Positions 1-6,100 of a stretch of 7,992 nucleotides of DNA are shown in pieces. A model generated the notes under the pieces. It was not told the DNA's origin, searched no databases, and saw only the letters and a program-made list of their open reading frames with translations. The number at the start of each line of letters is the position of its first letter. The stretch's first letter is position 1. The DNA comes from Nocardioidaceae bacterium (GTDB lineage: Bacteria > Actinomycetota > Actinomycetes > Propionibacteriales > Nocardioidaceae): assembly GCA_013811715.1 (NCBI GenBank), contig JACCUS010000039.1, forward strand, positions 1-7,992, read 5' to 3'. Both the position numbers and the translations under genes were made by a program.

Positions 1-170
1 TTCTCGTGCTGACGCGCGACGGCGAGCTGCTGCGCGACATCGTCGTGGGGGAGGGAACCGTCTACCACCCCGGCGGCATCGACTTCGACGGCCGGAATGT
101 GTGGGTTCCGGTGGCGGAGTACCGGCCCAACAGCGACGCGATCGTCTACCGCATCGACCCCGACACCTAC
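1..170 (+). pseudogene. DUF6454-like protein, internal fragment cut at its 3' side
   Basis: The reading frame enters from the left edge, so the true start lies outside the window; the GTG at 6 is only an internal codon. About 55 residues look like real protein, including HPGGIDFDGRNVWVPVAEYR and VYRIDPDT. This pattern of Gly/Asp turns and short beta strands recalls the DUF6454 family of actinobacterial proteins of unknown function, probably a propeller-like beta fold; that is from memory of the family. After Asp-Pro-Asp-Thr (about 162-167) the similarity stops. The frame then runs on to 803, but that stretch is simply the antisense of the hypF fragment and has no protein-like character, so I end the gene at the break. 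No function can be assigned. Confidence 0.5.
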
Positions 171-195
171 GGTCACGGAGGAGTTCCGGCACGGA
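168..195. other. Breakpoint joining two convergent truncated genes
   Basis: Left of this point the + strand carries a DUF6454-like gene; right of it the - strand carries hypF. Each loses its expected C-terminal continuation here. On the hypF side the match ends after the Asp-Arg of YADPGDR, where the family normally continues RRFHAQ; the last fitting codon is 195-197. On the other side the last fitting codons are near 165-167. About 25 bases between belong recognisably to neither gene. No transposase, terminal repeat or target duplication is visible. One deletion between convergent genes would give this layout; so would a false join in assembly. Confidence 0.55.
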
Positions 196-725
196 CGGTC
201 CCCAGGGTCGGCGTACTCCTGTGCGCAGTCGTCGCACATCGGGAAGTCGACCATCGTGGTGTTGTCGCGGTCGTAGGGGAGACCGGTGACGATGGTGAAA
301 CGCGGACCGCAGTTGGTGCAGGTGATGAACGGGTGCCGGTAGCGACGATCGGTCGGGTCGAGCAGCTCGCGCATGCAGTCGTCGCAGCTGGCGATGTCGG
401 GGGAGACGAGAGTCCGGGCGGCGCCCCCCTCGGCCGAGTCGCCGATCACGAACCCGGTGCCGCCGCACGTGGGCAGCTCGGTGACTGTCACGTCATCGAC
501 CATCGCCAGCGGCGGGGGCCGGTCACGCAACCTGTCGCCGAACTCCTCGACGGCCGTGGGCTCGCCCTCGACCTCGACCACAACCCCCGCGGCGTCGTTG
601 TGGACCGATCCGGTAAGCGCGAGCTCGGCGGCGGTGGCGTAGACGAACGGCCGGAAGCCGACCCCCTGCACCACCCCGTGCACGTCGTACCGGCGCCTGA
701 CCCGCATGATCGCCACTTCGAGCAT
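195..725 (-). pseudogene. hypF: HypF carbamoyltransferase, N-terminal fragment
   Basis: HypF makes and transfers the carbamoyl group that becomes the cyanide ligands of [NiFe]-hydrogenase, passing it to HypE. The start is the ATG at 725-723, with GAGGAGG about six bases upstream. Residues 10-95 are the acylphosphatase domain with VQGVGFRPFVY, including Arg25 and the Asn43 position. Residues 110-177 are the start of the zinc-finger part, with CDDC (114-117), CTNC (136-139) and CDDC (164-167). The fourth CxxC, the YrdC-like domain and the Kae1-like carbamoyltransferase domain are absent; full HypF is about 750 residues. The - strand frame stays open to the window edge (about 241 codons), but past residue 177 it is the antisense of the neighbouring gene. 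No other hyp or hydrogenase gene is present. The catalytic domains are lost, so I regard it as non-functional if the join is real. Confidence 0.8.
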
Positions 726-915
726 CGCCACCCTCCTCAAATCACGGTATGCCCTGATTGCGCGATCGGCATCCCTCGGGTCCCGAACGTCCTCACGACA
801 TGAGTAAACGGCTCCAGGTGATATCAGCCGTCGACCAGTTTCGCTGGACAATCGAGATCGGCCCGGCTCCACGGCAACATGCTCACAGACACCATCGTGG
901 GGGCAGACTGAGGGC

Positions 916-1950
916 ATGGCATCGCCGTGGGTCCTGCACGTGGATCTCGATCAGTTCATCGCGGCAGTGGAGGTGCTGCGTCGCCCCGAGCTGTCCGGTC
1001 GACCGGTCGTCATCGGCGGCCGTGGCGACCCGTCCGAGCGAGGCGTCGTCTCGACGGCGTCGTACGAGGCACGTGAGTACGGCGTGGGCTCGGGGATGCC
1101 GCTGCGGACCGCTGCCCGCAGGTGCCCCGACGCCGTCTTCCTGCCGGTCGACGCGCCGGCGTACGAGGCGGCGTCGACCGAGGTGATGGACACGCTGCGC
1201 AGCCTCGGGACGGTCGTCGAGGTGCTGGGCTGGGACGAGGCCTTTCTCGGTGTCGGGACCGACGACCCGGAGGCGTTCGCACGGCGGGTGCAGGAGGCGG
1301 TTGTCGACGTGACCGGACTGCACTGCTCGGTCGGCATCGGCGACAACAAGCTGCGCGCCAAGATCGCCACAGAGTTCGGCAAGCCACGTGGGATGTTCCG
1401 GCTGACCGAGGAGAACTGGTACGCCGTGATGGCCGACCGACCGACGCACGCCTTGTGGGGCATCGGCAAGAAGACCGCCAAACGCCTTGCCGCGTTGGGT
1501 TTCTCCACCGTGCGCGAGCTGGCGCAGGCCGACCCGCACCACCTCGCGGAGAGGCTGGGCCCGACCATGGGGCCGTGGTATCGGCGCCTCGCCCGAGGTG
1601 TGGACTCCTCGCCGGTGGACGGGTCGCCGTACATCGCCCGCGGACACGGCCGGGAGACCACGTTCCAGCAGAACCTGACCGACTGGGCGGAGGTCGAAGC
1701 AGAGCTACGTCGGCTGGCCGAGCGGCTGGCCGACGACCTGCGCAGGGAGGGTCGTCCCGCGGTCCGGGTGGCGGTCAAGGTCCGCTACGCACCCTTCGAC
1801 ACCCATACCCGCAGCCTGACCCTGGAGGTCCCGAGCGCGGATTCAGATGCGATCACAGCCGCGGCCCTGGCCCTCGCGACGAAGCTGGACGCCGGTCGCG
1901 CCATACGCCTGCTCGGTGTGCGGGTAGAGATGGACACGCCGAAGAGCTGA
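916..1950 (+). CDS. dinB: Y-family DNA polymerase IV, DinB2-type (Ile steric gate)
   Basis: Translesion DNA polymerase of 344 residues. The palm begins HVDLDQFIAAVE with metal ligand Asp10; the second catalytic pair is Asp107-Glu108 in GWDEAFLG. CSVGIGDNK (137-145) and AKIATEFGKP follow. The thumb helix-hairpin-helix is WGIGKKTAKRLAALG (181-195), and a little-finger domain occupies about 240-340. The overall pattern, including HVDLDQF and GWDEA, matches mycobacterial DinB2 better than E. coli Pol IV. The steric-gate position, Phe13 in E. coli and Leu14 in M. smegmatis DinB2, is Ile15 here (codon 958-960). DinB2 is known for using ribonucleotides readily. The C-terminus ends shortly after RLLGVRVEM with no QLxLF-like clamp-binding motif. 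ATG 916 fits the DinB2 N-terminus; GAGGG lies too close to be a good ribosome binding site. I see no actinobacterial LexA box in 726-915, so SOS control is not supported. It appears monocistronic. Confidence 0.92.
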   Translation: MASPWVLHVDLDQFIAAVEVLRRPELSGRPVVIGGRGDPSERGVVSTASYEAREYGVGSGMPLRTAARRCPDAVFLPVDAPAYEAASTEVMDTLRSLGTVVEVLGWDEAFLGVGTDDPEAFARRVQEAVVDVTGLHCSVGIGDNKLRAKIATEFGKPRGMFRLTEENWYAVMADRPTHALWGIGKKTAKRLAALGFSTVRELAQADPHHLAERLGPTMGPWYRRLARGVDSSPVDGSPYIARGHGRETTFQQNLTDWAEVEAELRRLAERLADDLRREGRPAVRVAVKVRYAPFDTHTRSLTLEVPSADSDAITAAALALATKLDAGRAIRLLGVRVEMDTPKS

Positions 1951-1955
1951 CCTGG

Positions 1956-1976
1956 CGCGACCGCGAACGTGTCGCG
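1956..1976 (+). terminator. Stem-loop after dinB, possible terminator
   Basis: CGCGAC at 1956-1961 pairs perfectly with GTCGCG at 1971-1976 around a nine-base loop, five bases after the dinB stop. There is no T-run after it, so it is not a classical intrinsic terminator; U-less hairpins are often proposed as terminators in high-GC actinobacteria. A 6-bp GC stem can arise by chance in this composition. Confidence 0.3.
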
Positions 1977-2035
1977 ACCTCCGGCGCAACGGCAGATCCG
2001 ACTGTGGGTGGAGTCGTAGTCGTGGAGCATCGCGG

Positions 2036-2041
2036 TACTGT
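2036..2041 (+). promoter_or_regulatory. Possible -10 box for a leaderless kinase transcript
   Basis: TACTGT fits the actinobacterial TANNNT -10 consensus and ends seven bases before the ATG at 2049. That would place the transcription start at or next to the start codon. There is no Shine-Dalgarno sequence before 2049, which agrees with leaderless translation. The -35 region (about 2012-2018) does not resemble TTGACA, so the call is tentative. Confidence 0.3.
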
Positions 2042-2048
2042 CTGGCGC

Positions 2049-3245
2049 ATGGGCCGAGAAGACGGCGTTGGCGTCATGCGGGAGCAAGACGTCACCCGCG
2101 CTCTGGTGCCCTTTCTGGCTGCGGGTGTCGTCGTGCTTGCGGTCGCTACGGATGCGGGGACCTGGTGGCAGGTGTCTGCGCTGGTGGCGGCCGCTTCGCT
2201 CTTCTTCGTCTGGTCTCGCCGAGACATGCACCTCGGCCTGTTGGCCTTCGGAGTCGTGGTCGGTACCTCGCTCTCCCAGTGGTTCGGGGCGCTGGAGCCC
2301 GGGATGTTCCTGCTGTCCCTGCTCGCGGTCGTGCTGACCGGGTGGCACCAGCTCCGACCGCTGGTCGTGGTGCTCGTCGTGTTGACGATGGCCACCCCGC
2401 TTGTCGTGATGGCGCTGCAGGGGGAGGATGCGATCGGTGGGCCGATCTGGGTGCTGGGCATCGCGTTCCCCGCATGCATGGGTTGGGCCTTCCACCGGCA
2501 GGAGATGTTGAGCGCTGAGCTGGAGCAGACCCGGCGCCAGCTGGCGGAGCAGGCGGTGCTCGAGGAGCGGCGTCGCATCGCCCGGGACGTGCACGACCTC
2601 GTCGGCCACGGACTGGCCGCGATGATGCTGCAGGTCACGAGTGCGCGCCACGTCCTCAACAGAGACCCGCAGGCAGCCGACGACGCGCTGTCGGCCGCCG
2701 AGGACGCGGGCCGGCGGAGCATGCGCGAACTGCGGGGCACCGTCGCGCTGCTGCGTGAGGGAGACAGCGCCGTGGCTCCGCCGTCGCCGAGCCTGATCGA
2801 GATCGCAGGACTGGTCGATGCCGCTCGCGGTGGAGGACTCTCAGTGGAGTATCGAGTGGCCGGCGACCAGCAGTCGGTCGACCCCGTCGTCGGGCTGACG
2901 CTGTACCGGATCGCCCAGGAGGCGTTGGCCAACGCGGGCCACCACTCCCCACAAGCGGCCCATGTCGTCGCTGTCACCGTCACCGACCCTGAGATCCTGC
3001 TCGAGGTCGAGTCGAGGGGATCGATCGGGCCGTCGCCGGATCGCGGCGACGCAGATCGTCCGCGTTACGGCGTCCGCGGCATGCAGGAGCGGGCCGAGGT
3101 CGTCAGTGGAGACCTCCACGCCGGGCCCACTCCGGCCGGGTGGCTGGTGCGGTGCCGCGTCCCGCTGGTCGGTCGGTCAGCGGCACCGGTGAGCGAGTCC
3201 GCCCACCAGGGTCGGTCGGCGAGCGACTCCGCGGTCTCGTCTTGA
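2049..3245 (+). CDS. Membrane sensor histidine kinase (HisKA_3 / HPK7 type)
   Basis: Predicted 398-residue sensor of a two-component system, partner of the overlapping response regulator. The N-terminal half is hydrophobic with five or six membrane segments (about 18-33, 41-56, 62-75, 86-97, 104-121, 132-148) and almost no extracytoplasmic domain, typical of intramembrane-sensing kinases of the LiaS/DesK sort. A short coiled linker (150-175) leads to the dimerisation/phosphoacceptor region RIARDVHDLVGHGL, with His182 the expected autophosphorylation site. The ATPase domain has an N-box YRIAQEALANAGHH (Glu291, Asn295) and a late GVRGMQERA motif (341-349). The G1 box reads VESRGSIG (320-327) rather than a clear DxGxG, a variation seen in this kinase group. 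The last 25 residues are Ser/Ala-rich and look disordered. Start choice: ATG 2049 follows a possible leaderless promoter; the in-frame ATG at 2076 is an alternative. Reading frames further upstream are antisense or overlap dinB and are not protein-like. Confidence 0.88.
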   Translation: MGREDGVGVMREQDVTRALVPFLAAGVVVLAVATDAGTWWQVSALVAAASLFFVWSRRDMHLGLLAFGVVVGTSLSQWFGALEPGMFLLSLLAVVLTGWHQLRPLVVVLVVLTMATPLVVMALQGEDAIGGPIWVLGIAFPACMGWAFHRQEMLSAELEQTRRQLAEQAVLEERRRIARDVHDLVGHGLAAMMLQVTSARHVLNRDPQAADDALSAAEDAGRRSMRELRGTVALLREGDSAVAPPSPSLIEIAGLVDAARGGGLSVEYRVAGDQQSVDPVVGLTLYRIAQEALANAGHHSPQAAHVVAVTVTDPEILLEVESRGSIGPSPDRGDADRPRYGVRGMQERAEVVSGDLHAGPTPAGWLVRCRVPLVGRSAAPVSESAHQGRSASDSAVSS

Positions 3246-3901
3246 TCCGGGTCGTGCTGGTCGACGACCAGGCGATCGTGCGAGCCGGTGTCGCCCGGAT
3301 CCTGGCGCCTGAGGACGGCTTCGAGGTGGTGGCCGAGTGCGCCGACGGCGACGAGGCGGTCGCGGCTGTGTCCGAGACGAGCCCAGACGTCGTACTAATG
3401 GACGTCCGGATGCCGCGCGTCAACGGACTCGAGGCGACCCGCCGGCTCGGGGAGCTGGCCGATCCTCCACCCGTGTTGGTGCTCACCACGTTCGACGAGG
3501 ACGAGGTGCTCTGGGGCGCCATCGAGGCAGGGGTCCGAGGTTTCGTCCTCAAGGACGCCCGCGCCGACGACCTGATCGCCGCGGCCAGGGCGGTCGCCGG
3601 TGGCGGTGCCTGGTTCGACCCCGCCGTCACGCCGCGCGTGCTCAGCGCCTACCGCCGCTCGGTCGCGCCCGGCCAGCGGGAGCGCGAGCGGCTCGAGCAG
3701 GTCACCGAGCGTGAGTACGCCGTCCTGCGGCTGATGGCGCGCGGCGCCACGAACAGCGAGATCGCGGGCTCCCTGTACGTGAGCGAGGCGACCGTGAAGT
3801 CCCATGTCGGCAGCATCTTCGCCAAGCTCGGTGTGCGCGACCGCGCGGCCGCGATCGTCTTCGCGTTCGACCACGGCGTCGTCACCGCGGGCGGAGACTG
3901 A
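3242..3901 (+). CDS. NarL/FixJ-family response regulator (receiver + LuxR HTH)
   Basis: A 219-residue DNA-binding response regulator. Receiver domain residues 1-120: acidic pocket Asp8-Asp9 (VLVDDQ), phosphoacceptor Asp54 in VVLMDVRMP, Thr82/Thr83 in LTTFDEDE, and Lys104 in FVLKDA. After a linker, the LuxR-type HTH spans about 150-215, with TEREYAVLRLMARGATNSEI and VSEATVKSHVGSIFAKLGV. The TTG start at 3242 overlaps the kinase stop (TTGA), giving the standard N-terminus (M)IRVVLVDDQ; there is no good ribosome binding site, so translational coupling to the kinase is likely. A longer frame upstream lies inside the kinase tail and is not family-like. The exporter genes immediately downstream are the obvious candidate targets, as in LiaRS/DesKR-type modules; this is inferred from position. 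Confidence 0.92.
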   Translation: MIRVVLVDDQAIVRAGVARILAPEDGFEVVAECADGDEAVAAVSETSPDVVLMDVRMPRVNGLEATRRLGELADPPPVLVLTTFDEDEVLWGAIEAGVRGFVLKDARADDLIAAARAVAGGGAWFDPAVTPRVLSAYRRSVAPGQRERERLEQVTEREYAVLRLMARGATNSEIAGSLYVSEATVKSHVGSIFAKLGVRDRAAAIVFAFDHGVVTAGGD

Positions 3902-3903
3902 GG

Positions 3904-3921
3904 CCCGGCTCTCCGACCGGG
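3904..3921 (+). promoter_or_regulatory. Stem-loop between regulator and exporter genes
   Basis: CCCGG (3904-3908) pairs with CCGGG (3917-3921) around an eight-base loop, just after the regulator stop. The right arm touches the start of the ribosome binding site GGGAGGA of the leader ORF. An alternative stem, GGCCCG (3902-3907) with CGGGCC (3944-3949), uses the same left bases and would place that site in its loop. The two cannot form together. This could tune translation of the leader and exporter, or be chance pairing in GC-rich DNA. Confidence 0.25.
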
Positions 3922-3935
3922 GGAGGAACACGACT

Positions 3936-3989
3936 GTGGACCACGGGCCGATGCCTCGACCGCGAGATCGCAGCACGCTAGACGCATGA
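3936..3989 (+). CDS. 17-codon leader ORF coupled to the ABC ATPase
   Basis: A GTG at 3936 has an almost ideal ribosome binding site, GGGAGGA (3921-3927), eight bases upstream. It reads VDHGPMPRPRDRSTLDA and stops at TGA 3987-3989, which overlaps the ABC ATPase ATG (3986) as ATGA. The ATPase itself has no Shine-Dalgarno sequence and no alternative in-frame start back to the regulator stop. The simplest reading is that ribosomes load at the leader and re-initiate on the ATPase. The peptide is short, Pro/Arg-rich and matches no family I know. It may be a passive coupling device or a sensing leader peptide. The ribosome binding site and overlap are seen in the sequence; the role is inferred. Confidence 0.5.
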   Translation: MDHGPMPRPRDRSTLDA

Positions 3990-4942
3990 CTAAACAGACT
4001 CTTGCACAGCAGCGATCCCACCCGGCTACCGTGCCCGACGCCGTCGTCGAGGTGGACGGTCTCACCAAGGCGTACGGCGATCACAAGGTCCTCAAGGGGC
4101 TGTCCCTTTCAGTGGCGGCCCAGGAGATCTTCGGCATCCTCGGTCCGAACGGCGTGGGCAAGACCACCGCCGTCGAGACCATCCAGGGCCTCCGCTCACG
4201 TCAGGGCGGGTCGGTGCGCGTCCTCGGCCTCGACCCTGCCCGCGATCGGAGCCAGCTCCGGCCGCTCCTCGGTTCCCAGCTCCAGGCGTCGGCTCTCCCG
4301 GAACGGCTCCGGGTGGGCGAGGCGCTGCGGCTTTTCTGCCGGCTTGCCGGCGATGTCGTGGACTGGCGGGAGCTGCGCGACACCTGGGATCTCGCGCGGC
4401 TGGAGCGCAGCTCATTCGGGTCACTCTCCGGAGGTGAGCGCCAGCGCCTGTTCATCGCTTTGGCGCTGGCCAACCGGCCGCGGGTGGTGTTCCTCGACGA
4501 GCTCACCCAGGGCCTCGACCCGGCCGCGCGCCGTGACACCTGGCGGCTGATCCGCCGGATCCGCGAACAGGGTGCGACGGTCGTGCTGGTCAGCCACTAC
4601 ATGGACGAGGTTGAGCAGCTGTGCGACCGGGTCGCCGTGCTGCACGACGGCTGCATCACCGCGTGCGACTCACCTCAGGGCCTGATCTCGCTTGTCGGCG
4701 GCAGTGTCCGGACCCGCTTCTCGTCCGAGGCCGCCGCCGTCGTCAGCGGACTGGAAAGGATTCCCGGCGTCGAATCGGTGTCGAGCGACGGGCGGGTCGT
4801 CGACGTATCGGGAGATGCCTCGACACCCGTGCTGGTCGCCGCCGAGCTGGCCAGGCGCAACGCCGTACCCGACGACTTCACCGTCGTCCGCCCCTCACTC
4901 GAAGACGTCTTCGTCACTCTCACCTCAGGAGGTCGGTCATGA
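3986..4942 (+). CDS. ABC-2 exporter ATP-binding protein (DrrA/CcmA-like)
   Basis: A 318-residue cytoplasmic ATPase subunit of an ABC-2 type exporter. A-loop Tyr30 (TKAYG), Walker A GPNGVGKTT (53-61, with Val where Ala is usual), Q-loop Gln98 in GSQLQASALPERL, signature LSGGERQR (147-154), Walker B VVFLDE (167-172) with catalytic Glu172, D-loop GLDP (176-179) and H-loop His204 in VSHYMDE are all present, so it should hydrolyse ATP. DELTQGLDP has Leu in place of the common Pro, which I recall from actinobacterial relatives. Residues about 225-318 form the C-terminal extension of DrrA-like ATPases, ending PSLEDVFVTLTSG. The N-terminal 17 residues before the first strand are extra. The start overlaps the leader ORF stop. 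The following permease is its membrane partner. Substrate unknown; drugs, lipids or cell-wall-active peptides are typical for regulator-linked modules. Confidence 0.92.
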   Translation: MTKQTLAQQRSHPATVPDAVVEVDGLTKAYGDHKVLKGLSLSVAAQEIFGILGPNGVGKTTAVETIQGLRSRQGGSVRVLGLDPARDRSQLRPLLGSQLQASALPERLRVGEALRLFCRLAGDVVDWRELRDTWDLARLERSSFGSLSGGERQRLFIALALANRPRVVFLDELTQGLDPAARRDTWRLIRRIREQGATVVLVSHYMDEVEQLCDRVAVLHDGCITACDSPQGLISLVGGSVRTRFSSEAAAVVSGLERIPGVESVSSDGRVVDVSGDASTPVLVAAELARRNAVPDDFTVVRPSLEDVFVTLTSGGRS

Positions 4943-5679
4943 CCGCATTGGCAACTCTCACCACGATGGAAACTCGGCTGCTCACCCGCGAGTGGGCGGC
5001 GATGGTGTTCGCCTTCGTGATGCCGCCCATGATGATGCTCGTCCTCGCCGGGGTGTTCGCTAACGACACGGATGTCTTCGGTGGTGCGAACGGCTCGGAC
5101 TACTACGTGGCCGGCTACCTCGGGGTCCCGCTCGGCGCGCTGTCGCTGGTGGGCCTGCCCGTGATGTTGGCGTCGTACCGCGAGCTCGGTGTGCTGCGGC
5201 GCTTCGAGGCGTTCGGAGTTCCGACCGCCAAGGTGGTGGCGGCGCAGGCGCTGGTGACCGGCGCGCTGGTCGTGCTCGGCGCGCTCCTGGTCATTGCGAT
5301 GGCGGCACCGACCTACGGCGTACCCGCGGTCGAGGAGCCGTTGGCCGTCGCTGTCGGCTTCGTCGCCGGTGCCGCCACGATGATCTCCCTCGGCGTGGCG
5401 CTCGGACTTGCCGCGCCGACGGCGCGCGCCGCTCAGGCGCTCGGCCTGCTGGCCTTCATGCCGATGTGGCTCCTGGGCGGCGGAGGTCCGCCCCAGCCAG
5501 TCATGACCGACGCGATGCAGCGCATCTCCGACGTGCTGCCGCTGTGGCACACGACCTCAGCCATCCGGGAGCCGTGGCTCGGCACGAGCGGCAGCGGCGA
5601 CAATCTGTTGGCCCTCGCCGGCTGGCTGGCCGTGGGGCTGGTGGCCACCGCGCTGCTGCTGCGTCGCAGATCCGCCTGA
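4939..5679 (+). CDS. ABC-2 type exporter permease
   Basis: A 246-residue integral membrane subunit pairing with the preceding ATPase. The start ATG 4939 overlaps the ATPase stop as ATGA, with AGGAGG (4927-4932) six bases upstream, so the two are translationally coupled. Six hydrophobic segments are visible, at about 20-43, 57-80, 105-128, 137-160, 165-180 and 219-241. Between segments 2 and 3 is the conserved cytoplasmic loop RELGVLRRFEAFGVP, characteristic of ABC-2 membrane proteins. An extracytoplasmic stretch around 184-215 follows the Gly-rich GGGGPPQP. Length is normal for a half-size ABC-2 permease. The protein ends in LLLRRRSA, a positive-inside tail. It is the last gene of the kinase-regulator-exporter set. 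Substrate cannot be read from the sequence. Confidence 0.9.
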   Translation: MTALATLTTMETRLLTREWAAMVFAFVMPPMMMLVLAGVFANDTDVFGGANGSDYYVAGYLGVPLGALSLVGLPVMLASYRELGVLRRFEAFGVPTAKVVAAQALVTGALVVLGALLVIAMAAPTYGVPAVEEPLAVAVGFVAGAATMISLGVALGLAAPTARAAQALGLLAFMPMWLLGGGGPPQPVMTDAMQRISDVLPLWHTTSAIREPWLGTSGSGDNLLALAGWLAVGLVATALLLRRRSA

Positions 5680-5687
5680 CCGGATGC

Positions 5688-5701
5688 CCCCAAGTGTGGG
5701 G
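5688..5701 (+). terminator. Short stem-loop after the exporter operon
   Basis: CCCCA (5688-5692) pairs with TGGGG (5697-5701) around the tetraloop AGTG, eight bases after the permease stop. No T-run follows. Its position at the end of the set suggests a terminator or 3' end stabiliser, but the stem is short. The facing - strand gene is broken, so a bidirectional role is moot. Confidence 0.35.
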
Positions 5702-5763
5702 TCGTCGCCGCCCTCAGCCCGGCCGGCCGACCCCGCCGTGACTGGCGCCGGCGGCCGCGGCAC

Positions 5764-6032
5764 CCTGAGGCCCACCACCCAGGTGAGCTCGCGAGTGGCC
5801 GCGTGGACTCGTCCACGATCTCGGTGGCCCGGTTGGCCAGCAGTTGCCCTTCCGGGGTCAATCGGATCCCACGACCGATGCGCTGAACGAGCTTGACGTC
5901 AACGGCCGCTTCCAGGCGAGACAGGTGGTGGCTCACCGATGGCTGGGAGTAGTGCAGCTCCTTCGCCCCTTCGGTCACCGACCCGTGTCGCGCCACCGCG
6001 GCCAGGACCTTGAGGTGCACCACGTTGAGCAT
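5764..6032 (-). pseudogene. LysR-family regulator, frameshifted DNA-binding remnant
   Basis: From ATG 6032 the - strand encodes a clear LysR-type N-terminus: MLNVVHLKVLAAVARHGSVT, then AKELHYSQPSVSHHLSRLE (helix-turn-helix, about 18-41), the wing, and LTPEGQLLANRATEIVDE (58-75). A normal protein would continue into the linker helix and a roughly 200-residue effector domain. Here the frame goes wrong at residue 75 (about 5808-5810). Moving to the next frame at 5808 restores a plausible linker, VHAATRELTWVVGLR, to about 5764, after which no frame looks like a LysR effector domain. The original frame stays open to 5433, but that part is the antisense of the permease. It is therefore both frameshifted and cut. 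It is divergent from the reductase gene at 6160, the usual position of a LysR regulator relative to its target. Confidence 0.75.
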
Positions 6033-6100
6033 AGATCAAGGTTGTCAATGCGACTGCCACAAGATCGGCATTAGACGCCATGAATCTGATGTCTCATGCT

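Noticed and set aside
196..803. Long + strand frame continuing from the left-edge gene to 803
   Set aside because: It is the antisense of the hypF acylphosphatase and zinc-finger region; the + translation is low-complexity Val/Gly/Arg with no family pattern.
726..915. LexA/SOS box before dinB
   Set aside because: No TCGAACN4GTTCGA-like palindrome found; only isolated CGAAC fragments.
758..1186. + strand frame including an ATG at 800
   Set aside because: No ribosome binding site, Arg/His-rich composition, and it overlaps the start of dinB in another frame.
883..1778. Long - strand frames opposite dinB
   Set aside because: Antisense shadows in GC-rich DNA; the + strand polymerase motifs are unambiguous.
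1122..2048. Upstream extension of the kinase frame inside dinB
   Set aside because: Arg/Gly-rich out-of-frame translation of dinB; kinase-like sequence begins only at 2049.
1785..2983. Long - strand frames opposite the kinase
   Set aside because: Low-complexity antisense frames; the kinase His-box and ATPase motifs define the + strand.
3395..4084. - strand frame of about 229 codons opposite the response regulator
   Set aside because: Antisense of the receiver/HTH gene, with no recognisable fold.
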